Shown here in pieces: positions 36,746-44,678 of a stretch of DNA of 64,000 bases. The notes beneath the pieces are model-generated. The model had not been told where the DNA came from. It was given only the letters and a program-made list of their open reading frames with translations, and ran no database searches. A program made the position numbers and the translations under genes. The stretch covers positions 62,001 through 126,000 of the forward strand of contig CAZQLL010000008.1 in the NCBI GenBank assembly GCA_964594125.1, given 5' to 3'. The stretch comes from CAVRZJ01 sp964594125. GTDB taxonomy: Bacteria > Acidobacteriota > Thermoanaerobaculia > Thermoanaerobaculales > Thermoanaerobaculaceae. Position 1 is the stretch's first letter. Every line of letters begins with the position of its first letter.

Positions 36746-39700
36746 ATGCTGTCTCTCATGTACTCCATCGAGTTCGCCGACGACTTCAACCTCGGGCCCG
36801 ATCCGCTCGACCGCGCGCTGGCCGCGGCACAGCGCGCCGTGCGCCTCGCGGCGACCCATGCCCTCGGACATTACGCGCTGGCCTTCGTCCATTTCCTCAG
36901 GAAGGAGATGGTCCCCTTCCGGGCCACGGCGGAGAAGGCCCTGGCGCTCAATCCCATGGACGGATCGATCATGGGCATCCTCGGGGTGCTCATCGTTCAC
37001 TCCGGCGAGCTGGAGCGCGGGTGTCGGCTCGCGGAAGCGGCCATGCAGCTCAATCCCGCCTTCCCGGGACTGTTTCGCTGGCCCGCGTTCACGAAAGCCT
37101 ATAGCGAGGGCCGGTACGCGGAGGCGCTCGAGCTGGCAGTCCGCATCAACATGCCCAACTACTTCTACGCCCATGCCGCGCGGGCGGCGACGCTCGGCCA
37201 GCTCGGCCAGCGCGAGGCTGCGCAGAACGAGCTGCGGGAGCTGCTCGCGCTCCGTCCCGATTTCGCCACCGAGGCGCGCCGCGAGTACTCCAAGTGGTAC
37301 GACCCCGAGCTCGTAGAGCGCACGCTCGACGGTCTGCGCAAGGCTGGGCTGGACGTGCCGTTCGAGGAGACAGGCGCGGCGCCCGCGTCTGCGCCCGCTC
37401 CTGCCCGTGCCGCCGCGCCGAGCGCGGCCGACGAGGCGCGAGCCCAGGAGGGGTTCTGGGTCGCCGTGCTGCCGTTCAGGCACTCTGGCGCCGATCCGGC
37501 CCTGGAGGCGTTGGCCGAAGGGGTCACCGACGAGATCGTAACCGGGCTGTCGCGGTTCTCCTACCTGCGGGTGATCGCGCGCAGCACCACGTCGCGGTAC
37601 GCCGCGGCCGCCGGCGATTCACGCGCCATTGCCCACGAGATCGGCGCACGCTTCGTGATGGAAGGGAGCGTCCGGCACGCGGGCGGGCAGGTGCGCATCG
37701 CGGTGCAGCTGGTCGACGCAACGACCGGCGCCCACCTGTGGGCCGAGACCTACAACCGTCCCTTCCGGCCCGAAGCGATCTTCGAGCTGCAGGACGACCT
37801 CGTTCCGCGCATCGTCTCCACCAGCGCCGATCACTTCGGCGTACTCGCGCGCGCCATCAGCGAGGCGGTGCGGGGAAAGCCGAGCGATCAGCTCACGCCG
37901 TACGAGGCGCTCATGCGCGGGTTCGGGTACCACTTCCGGCTCAGCCCCGAGGAGCACGCCGAGGCGCGTGAGGTGCTCGAGCGGGCGGTCGAGCGGGCGC
38001 CCGGGAACGCCGACTGCTGGGCGATGCTGTCCTGGGTCACCTCCCACGAGCACGGGCACGGCTTCAACCCGAGGGCGGGGTCGCTCGACCGCGCGCTCGC
38101 GGCAGCGCGTCGCGCGGTCGACCTCGCCCCGTCGAACCACCTTGCGTACCAGGCCCTGGCCGTCGCGCTCTTCTTCAGGAAGGAGACCGCGGCCTGCCTC
38201 GCCGCCGCCGAGCGGGCGATCGCGTTGAACCCGCTCGACGGCAGCAACGAGGCGATGTTCCTCATCACCTTCAGCGGAGACTGGGAACGCGGCGTATCGC
38301 TCTTCCGCCGCGCCATGGACCTCAACCCCCACCACCCCCGGTGGTACGAGCTCATCGTCGGCCTGAACGAGTTCCGGCTCGGCCGCTATCGCGCGGCGGT
38401 GGACGAGATCGTCAGCGCCAACGTGCCCGAGAGCTTCTGGAGGAGCGCGGTGCTCGCCGCGGCCTACGGACAGCTCGGCGACGGCGCCGCCGCGCGAGGG
38501 GCGCTGCACAGCCTGCTCGCCGAGCGCGCCGACTTCGCGCGAACCGGACGCGAGCACTTCGCGAAGTGGTTCGACGAGCGGCTCGTCGATCACCTCATGG
38601 ACGGACTCCGCCGGGCGGGTCTGGCCGAGGCCACCCCCGCCGCGCCGGACGACGTGCCGGTGGGGCCCGTCCCGGCGTCCGCACGGGTCGCGATCGCGGT
38701 GCTCCCGTTCGCCGACATGAGCGCGACGAAGGACCAGGAGTACCTCTGCGAGGGGATGGCCGAGGAGATCATGACCGCGCTCGTGCGCGTCGACGGAATC
38801 CGGGTGGCGTCGCGGACGTCGGCGTTCCGGGCGCGGCGGGAGAACGACGACCTGGCCGCGATCGCCGGCGCCCTCGCCGTGGGCCACATCCTCGAGGGCA
38901 GCGTGCGGACGGCGGGCGACCGGCTGCGGGTCACCGCGCAGCTCACCGATGTGGCGAGCGGCTACCAGCTCTGGTCGGAGCGCTTCGACCGCGGCGCCGC
39001 CGACGTCTTCGCCGTCCAGGACGAGATCGCGGCCGGAGTCGTCGAGGCCGTCCAGGAGCGCCTCGCCCCCGGCCGCCGGGCGATGACCGCGCGGCCGCGG
39101 GTCGGCAACCTCGAGGCCTACCGTCACTACCTTCAGGCCCGCCACCTGCGCTACACCAAGAACGACCACGGCGGCGCGCTGCGCTGCTTCGAGCGGGCGC
39201 TCGATCTCGACCCCACGCACGCGCCGTCGTGGGTGGGTCTGGCCGAGATCAAGGTGCTGCTCGCGTACTACGGCCTGATGCCCGCCCGCGAGGCCTACGA
39301 ATCGGCGCGCGCGGCGCTGGCGACGGCGGCGCGTCTCCACGGCGAGTCGGCCGTGGCGCTCCACGTCGAGGGGATGATCGCCGCCGCGAGTCGTGACTGG
39401 CCGGCCGCAGAGCGTCTGCTGCACCGCGCCGTCGCTGTCGAGCCGTCCTACGTACCCGGTTGGTGCTGGCTCGGGGTGATCGCGACCCTGCTGGGTCGCG
39501 ACGAGGAGGCGGAGCGCGCACTCCGGCAGGCGCAGGACCTCGACCCGCTCGCGCCGTTCCCCCACGCGATGACCGGGATGTGCCTGCTCGCCGCCGGAAG
39601 GCCCGAGGACGCACTCCGCCACTTCGTCCAGGGACAGGCCTTCGACCCCGAGAACGTCCTCGCGCTCTGGGGCGAGGGCGTGGCGCTCACCGCGCTCGGC

Positions 39701-40081
39701 CGGACGGTCGAAGGCATCGCGACGCTCGAGCGTGCGCTTGCGCTGACCCGCCGCGGCACCCTGATCCACGCGCTGCTCGGCTGGGCGTACGCGGTGGCCG
39801 GCAGGACGGCGGAAGCCCGCGCCGTGCTCGCCGAGGTGCGGCAGCGTCCCGCGCCGGCGCCCGCGATCGTCGGCGAGGCGTGGCTGCTCGCCGCCCTCGG
39901 GGAGACCAACGCCGCATGGGAGGTCCTCGTCCGCGCCGAGGAGGAGCGTCAGTTGCTGCTCCTGTTCACCGGCATGCCCGGCTTTGACCCGCTGCGCGGC
40001 GACCCGTGGTGGGACGCCCTGTTGCAGCGGTTGGGCCTGTCGCCCGCGCGGCCCGCCGCGACCGGGAGCTCACGCCCATGA
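36746..40081 (+). CDS. TolB-like/TPR protein, C-terminal part of the amber-interrupted kinase fusion
   Basis: 1111 residues, in the same frame as the preceding kinase and starting at the second codon after its TAG. Contents: TPR helices (about 1-210), a second TolB-like domain with its TPR tail (about 240-635) that copies the module split by the stop, a third more diverged TolB-like domain beginning IAVLPFADMS (about 650-760), and a long TPR array (about 790-1100). Together with the upstream gene this would make one protein of about 1602 residues. There is no good Shine-Dalgarno before the ATG at 36746, so expression would need re-initiation or readthrough. No membrane helix or enzyme motif is visible in this part. 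Confidence 0.8.
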   Translation: MLSLMYSIEFADDFNLGPDPLDRALAAAQRAVRLAATHALGHYALAFVHFLRKEMVPFRATAEKALALNPMDGSIMGILGVLIVHSGELERGCRLAEAAMQLNPAFPGLFRWPAFTKAYSEGRYAEALELAVRINMPNYFYAHAARAATLGQLGQREAAQNELRELLALRPDFATEARREYSKWYDPELVERTLDGLRKAGLDVPFEETGAAPASAPAPARAAAPSAADEARAQEGFWVAVLPFRHSGADPALEALAEGVTDEIVTGLSRFSYLRVIARSTTSRYAAAAGDSRAIAHEIGARFVMEGSVRHAGGQVRIAVQLVDATTGAHLWAETYNRPFRPEAIFELQDDLVPRIVSTSADHFGVLARAISEAVRGKPSDQLTPYEALMRGFGYHFRLSPEEHAEAREVLERAVERAPGNADCWAMLSWVTSHEHGHGFNPRAGSLDRALAAARRAVDLAPSNHLAYQALAVALFFRKETAACLAAAERAIALNPLDGSNEAMFLITFSGDWERGVSLFRRAMDLNPHHPRWYELIVGLNEFRLGRYRAAVDEIVSANVPESFWRSAVLAAAYGQLGDGAAARGALHSLLAERADFARTGREHFAKWFDERLVDHLMDGLRRAGLAEATPAAPDDVPVGPVPASARVAIAVLPFADMSATKDQEYLCEGMAEEIMTALVRVDGIRVASRTSAFRARRENDDLAAIAGALAVGHILEGSVRTAGDRLRVTAQLTDVASGYQLWSERFDRGAADVFAVQDEIAAGVVEAVQERLAPGRRAMTARPRVGNLEAYRHYLQARHLRYTKNDHGGALRCFERALDLDPTHAPSWVGLAEIKVLLAYYGLMPAREAYESARAALATAARLHGESAVALHVEGMIAAASRDWPAAERLLHRAVAVEPSYVPGWCWLGVIATLLGRDEEAERALRQAQDLDPLAPFPHAMTGMCLLAAGRPEDALRHFVQGQAFDPENVLALWGEGVALTALGRTVEGIATLERALALTRRGTLIHALLGWAYAVAGRTAEARAVLAEVRQRPAPAPAIVGEAWLLAALGETNAAWEVLVRAEEERQLLLLFTGMPGFDPLRGDPWWDALLQRLGLSPARPAATGSSRP

Positions 40082-41398
40082 TCGGCCGCACGCTCGGCCA
40101 CTACCACATCGTCGGCAAGCTGGGCGCCGGTGGGATGGGAGAGGTCTGGCGCGCCACCGACACGCGACTCGGCCGCGAGGTGGCGGTCAAGGTGCTGCCG
40201 GAGGGGCTCGCCGACGATCCCGAGCGGCACGGTGCTCTACGAGACGGGGGGATGGCTCTCGCACCCGCGGGTGAGCCGCGACGGCCGGCGGGTCGCGTTC
40301 CTCGACCACGCCAACCGCGGTGACAACCAGGCGGCACTGATGGTCGTCGACACTCGGAAGGCAGTCCGCGAGCTCGCACCGAACGCCTCAAACGGCCTCG
40401 CCTGGTCGGCGGCCGGCGACGCCGTCCTGTTTCCCACCGGCCAGGCGCTCCGCGAGGCGACCTTGAGCGGCCGGAGGCGTGTGGTGTTCAGGTCGATGGG
40501 CGGCCTGTTCCTCCACGACGTTGCGGCGCAGGGGCAGGTGCTGGTCAGCCGCCTCAACATGCAACGCGAAATCGTCGCGCAGGCGGCGGACGAGGGGCGT
40601 CCGCGCAACCTCTCCTGGTTGGACTGGTCGTTCCCGACCGCACTGTCGGAGGACGGTTCCTCCGTCCTGTTCGAGGAGCAGAACCTCGTCACCGCGGGCG
40701 ACTATGCGCTCTTCCTCCGACCCACGGACGGATCGCCCCCGGTACGGCTGGGGGAGGGCTGCGGTCTCGCGCTGTCGCCCGACGGCCGCTGGGTGCTGGC
40801 CGCGCGTACCAGCGGTGAGTCCTCGGAGCTGGTGCTCCTCCCAACCGGCGCCGGCGAGATGCGACGCCTCGGTCCGGCCGCCGTCGTCGCCGAGGCCGCA
40901 GCGTTCCTGCCGGACGGCGCGCGGATCGTGCTCGGCGGCCATGCGCCGGGGGAAGGCGGGCGACTGTACGTCATGAACCTCGACGGCACCGGCCTCCGCC
41001 CCATCAGCCCCGAAGGGGTCACGGCCTACTTCTGTGCCCTGGCTTCCCCGGACGGTACGCACGCGTTCGCGACCGGCCCGGACGGCGTCCTGACGCTCTA
41101 CCCGATCGCCGGCGGCGAGCCGCGTCGCGTGCCGGGGACCTCGCTCGAGGACGTCGCGATCCGCTGGGCCGCCGGCGGGCGCGCGCTGTTCGTGCAGCGC
41201 CGCACCGGCCTGCCGGCGCGCGTCGAGCGGGTGGACGTGGCCACCGGCGCGCGCGAGCCGTGGCTGGAGCTGACGCCGCCGGACCCCGCCGGCGTGCACG
41301 GCATCGGGCCGATCCACCTGAGCTCCGACGGCCGCACAGCGGTCTACTCCTACCGCCGCAAGCTCGACCAGCTCTTCGTCGTGGAGGGTCTCAGGTGA
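40078..41398 (+). pseudogene. Kinase-PD40 gene with internal deletion and frameshift
   Basis: The ATG at 40078 begins a normal kinase N-lobe (GAGGMGEV, VAVKVLPEG, DDPERH) overlapping the upstream stop as ATGA. At about 40226-40231 the sequence jumps to the middle of a PD40 propeller (GTVLYETGGW) in a different frame, which then runs to 41398 and ends QLFVVEGLR. The rest of the N-lobe, HRD, DFG, C-lobe, membrane helix and first blades are missing, some 1.5 kb compared with neighbours. The join falls at CGGCACG, a sequence expected on both sides of the deletion in intact relatives. No active kinase can be made; the N-lobe frame stops at about 40323. Confidence 0.85.
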
Positions 41399-41514
41399 CG
41401 TTGGTCGCCGGCCTCCGCCTGAGCTGGGTCTACATCACGCCCAACGGGCGCTTCTGGATCCACAGCTACTCGCGGCTGCTGACCGACCTGTACACTGTGG
41501 AGGGGCTGCTGTGA
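41395..41514 (+). pseudogene. Orphan C-terminal fragment of a PD40 propeller protein
   Basis: A 39-codon frame, opened by a GTGA overlap with the previous stop, matches only the last blade of the family: ITPNGRFWIHSYSR then LYTVEGLL parallels LSSDGRTAVYSYRR then LFVVEGLR at the end of the preceding pseudogene. It is best read as the 3' remnant of another lost kinase-PD40 copy. Confidence 0.65.
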
Positions 41515-41536
41515 CGACCCGGAGGCGACCGGCACG

Positions 41537-41926
41537 ATGAACGGCATCGGCGACCGCGACACCGGCCAGTGGCCGCGCGGTGAGCGCGACCTTGCCGCCC
41601 TGGCGGCCGCGGCGAGCTTCCTGCGCGGCGTGCGGCGCGCCCAGCTCCAGCCCGGTGACACGATCGTCGTCGAGACCCGCAACTCGCTCTACGCGGTGGC
41701 CGCGGTCGGCAACGGCGAGTTCGCCGTCTCGGGCGGCTGGTTCGACGCGAACCGCTCCGGCGGCGGCAGCGTCGCGATCAACGGGTGCACGTGGGGCGGG
41801 CGCGCGATTCTCACCGACGTGATCGCGGCGCCGGGCCTCTTCCTCGAGTTCGGCAACGGCGTGCGCACCACCCGCATCCAGGCCGTGAGCCTCGTCTCCG
41901 GCCGCCAGAACGCGCAGCTGAACTGA
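41537..41926 (+). CDS. Small conserved-looking protein of unknown function
   Basis: 129 residues. GGAGG lies about 11 bases before the ATG. The sequence has a short helical N-terminus and then a beta-rich body (GDTIVVETRNSLYAVAAV, GGWF, GGRAILTDVIAAPGLFLEF, TTRIQAVSLV), like small barrel or OB-like folds. No catalytic motif, membrane segment or signal peptide is seen. It lies between kinase debris and the next intact kinase and may share their mRNA. Function is not recognised. Confidence 0.6.
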   Translation: MNGIGDRDTGQWPRGERDLAALAAAASFLRGVRRAQLQPGDTIVVETRNSLYAVAAVGNGEFAVSGGWFDANRSGGGSVAINGCTWGGRAILTDVIAAPGLFLEFGNGVRTTRIQAVSLVSGRQNAQLN

Positions 41927-41998
41927 CCTGAAGGAATTCGGGCGCTCCGGAGCCGTTGTCACGGAGTACAACCCGTCGCATCGGGTCGGGGGGGTCGC

Positions 41999-44668
41999 GT
42001 GCAGTCGGGGCAGCACGTCGGGAGCTTTCGCGTCGCGGAGAAGCTCGGCCAGGGCGGGATGGGCGAGGTGTGGCGGGCGGTGGACGGCAAGCTCGGCCGC
42101 GAGGTCGCGCTCAAGCTGCTGCCCGAGGACTTCGCCGCCGACGCCGACCGCCACGCCCGCTTCGAGCGCGAGGCGAAGCTCCTCGCCTCGCTCAACCACC
42201 CCAATATAGCCACGCTGCACGGGCTCGAGCACCTCGACGGCCGCCACGTGCTGGTCATGGAGCTGGTCGACGGCGAAGGGCTCGAGGCGCGCATCGCGCG
42301 CGGCGCCGTCCCGGTCGACGAGGCGATCCCGATCGCACTGCAGATCGCTCTGGCGCTCGAGGCCGCGCACGAGAAGGGTGTCGTCCACCGCGACCTCAAG
42401 CCCGCCAACGTCAAGGTGCGGCCCGACGGCACCGTCAAGGTGCTCGACTTCGGCCTCGCCAAGACCTGGGAGGAGGCCGAGCCAACCGGCCTCGCCTACT
42501 CGCCGACGATCACCCGCGCCGCCACCGCCGCCGGCCTGATCCTCGGCACCGCCGCCTACATGGCGCCGGAGCAGGCTCGCGGCACGCCGGTCGACAAGCG
42601 GGCGGACATCTGGTCGTTCGGCGTCGTGCTGTGGGAGATGCTCACCGGCCGCCAGCTCTTCCAGGAGGCGACGGTGTCCGACACCCTGGCGGCGGTGCTG
42701 CGGGAGCCGATCGACGCCCGCGCCCTGCCGGCCTCGGTGCCGCGGCCGATCCGCCGCCTGCTGCAGCGCTGCCTGGTGCGCAACCCCCGTGAGCGGCTGC
42801 ACGACATCGCCGACGCCCGCCTCGAGCTCGAGGAGGCGAAGCTCGTCGAGGACGAGGCACCGACACCGGCCCCGGCCGCCGTCGCGGCGGCTCCGCGCCG
42901 CCCGTGGCCGTGGATGGCGGCAACGGCCCTTCTCGTCCTCGCTGCCGGCGCGCTCGGCACGGTTGCCTGGCGGGCGGCGTCGCGTCCCGCCGCCGTGGTG
43001 CGGGCGGCGATCCCGGCGCCCGCCGGCACCATCTTCAACCTCAACAGCAGCAACCCGGGTCCGGTAGCCGTCTCGGCAGACGGCCGCCGACTTGCGTTCG
43101 CGGCGCGCGACGACAAGGGTGTGGTGACGCTCTGGGTGCGAGATCTCGCTGACGGCGCTGCCCGTCCCCTGGCCGGGACGTCCGGCGCCGCGTACCCGTT
43201 CTGGTCGCCCGACGGCCGCCGGATCGGCTTCTTCGCCGACGCGAAGCTCAAGCGCGTCGACGCCTCCGGCGGTCCGCCGCTCACCCTGTGCGACGCCGAG
43301 AACGGCAAGGGGGGAACGTGGAACGCGCGCGGCGACATCGTGTTCGCACCGACTCACGCTTCGGTCCTGCACCGCGTCTCGGAGTCCGGCGGCGACCCGA
43401 CGCCGATCACGACGCTGGACGAGAAGCGCGGCGAGGTGAGCCATCGCCACCCGCGATTCCTCCCGGACGGCGAGCGCTTCCTCTACTTCGGCCGTGTGGC
43501 GGCCTCCGGCGCCGCAGCCGAGAACAACCGCATCATGGCCGGCGGCCTGGATGGACGACCGGCGCGCGAGCTGACGCGCGGGCTCTCCAACACCGAGTAC
43601 GCCTCCGGGCATCTGCTGTTCGTGCGCGACGGCACGCTGATGGGCCAGCCGTTCGACGCCTCCGACCTCGAGTTTCGCGGCGAGCCATTCCCGCTCGCGG
43701 AGGACGTGACGACGCAAACCGGCGCCTCGCTTGGGGTGTTCGCCGCCTCGACCGCCGGCGTGCTTGTCTACCAGACCGGCAACCAGGCCAGCGACGCGAC
43801 GCTCACCTGGCGGGACCGCACCGGCGCCGAGGTCGGCATGCTCGGCGACCCGGCGTCGTACGGCGACGTCAGCCTCTCGCCGGACGGCGCCCGCGCCGCC
43901 GTGACCATCCTCGACCCCGAGTCGGGCTCGTTGGACCTGTGGATCTGGGACATCGCGCGGGGGATCAAGACGCGCTTCTCGTTCTCTCCCGGCGACGAGC
44001 GTTCGTCGGCATGGTCGCCGGACGGGAGCCGTCTGGCGTACACCAGCGACCGCGGCGGCCACTTTGACCTCTTCGTCAAGGAGGTCGAGGGCGGCGGCGA
44101 CGAGCGGTTGGTCCTGACCGATGCGAACGACAAGTACCCGACGAGCTGGACCCCCGACGGTCGGACGCTCGTCTTCGGGTCGTTCGACCGCAAGCAGTGG
44201 GACTCCTACGCCTTGCCGTTGCTCGACGGCGCCGAGCCGACGGCGATCCAGCAAACCGACTTCAACGAGGCCGCCCCGCAGCTCTCGCCCGACGGGCGCT
44301 GGCTGGCCTACCAGTCGAACGAGTCGGGACGGGCGGAGATCTACGTGACGTCGTTCCCGAGAGGCGGCCGCAAGTGGCAGGTGTCGCTCCAGGGCGGCAC
44401 CCACCCGCGCTGGCGGCGCGACGGCCGCGAGCTGTACTACGTCACCGAGGCCGGAGCGCACATGGCGGCGGAGGTTCAGGGCGCAGGCGACACGTTCACG
44501 GCGGGCAAGGTCGCCACGCTCTTCGACGGGCCGTATGTGCCCGGCCCGTACAAGTACGACGCGGTCGCCGACGGCTCCCGCTTCCTCGTGGTGACGGGCA
44601 AGGCGCCCGAGGCGCTGCCGCCGATGACCCTGGTGCTCAACTGGCCGAGCGGGATCGAGAGGCGATGA
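41999..44668 (+). CDS. Transmembrane Ser/Thr kinase-PD40 protein (array kinase 5)
   Basis: 889 residues from a GTG preceded by a G-rich ribosome site. Kinase: GQGGMGEV (17-24), Lys39, HRDLKPAN (Asp132), DFGLAK, with MAPEQARG in place of the MSPEQ seen in neighbours; membrane helix about 303-322; PD40 propeller with GTIFNLNSSNPGPVAVSADGR opening and KWQVSLQGGTHPRW near the end. No N-lobe insertion: GLEHLDGRHVLVMEL is the uninterrupted site used here for comparison. Ten bases separate it from the next kinase, so co-transcription is likely. Confidence 0.92.
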   Translation: MQSGQHVGSFRVAEKLGQGGMGEVWRAVDGKLGREVALKLLPEDFAADADRHARFEREAKLLASLNHPNIATLHGLEHLDGRHVLVMELVDGEGLEARIARGAVPVDEAIPIALQIALALEAAHEKGVVHRDLKPANVKVRPDGTVKVLDFGLAKTWEEAEPTGLAYSPTITRAATAAGLILGTAAYMAPEQARGTPVDKRADIWSFGVVLWEMLTGRQLFQEATVSDTLAAVLREPIDARALPASVPRPIRRLLQRCLVRNPRERLHDIADARLELEEAKLVEDEAPTPAPAAVAAAPRRPWPWMAATALLVLAAGALGTVAWRAASRPAAVVRAAIPAPAGTIFNLNSSNPGPVAVSADGRRLAFAARDDKGVVTLWVRDLADGAARPLAGTSGAAYPFWSPDGRRIGFFADAKLKRVDASGGPPLTLCDAENGKGGTWNARGDIVFAPTHASVLHRVSESGGDPTPITTLDEKRGEVSHRHPRFLPDGERFLYFGRVAASGAAAENNRIMAGGLDGRPARELTRGLSNTEYASGHLLFVRDGTLMGQPFDASDLEFRGEPFPLAEDVTTQTGASLGVFAASTAGVLVYQTGNQASDATLTWRDRTGAEVGMLGDPASYGDVSLSPDGARAAVTILDPESGSLDLWIWDIARGIKTRFSFSPGDERSSAWSPDGSRLAYTSDRGGHFDLFVKEVEGGGDERLVLTDANDKYPTSWTPDGRTLVFGSFDRKQWDSYALPLLDGAEPTAIQQTDFNEAAPQLSPDGRWLAYQSNESGRAEIYVTSFPRGGRKWQVSLQGGTHPRWRRDGRELYYVTEAGAHMAAEVQGAGDTFTAGKVATLFDGPYVPGPYKYDAVADGSRFLVVTGKAPEALPPMTLVLNWPSGIERR

Positions 44669-44678
44669 GCGTGACCTC

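Noticed and set aside
40130..40225. ATG at 40130 as start of an independent PD40 protein
   Set aside because: The first 32 codons are the kinase N-lobe read in the wrong frame (Arg/Ser-rich), so the protein-like part begins only at the deletion join near 40226.
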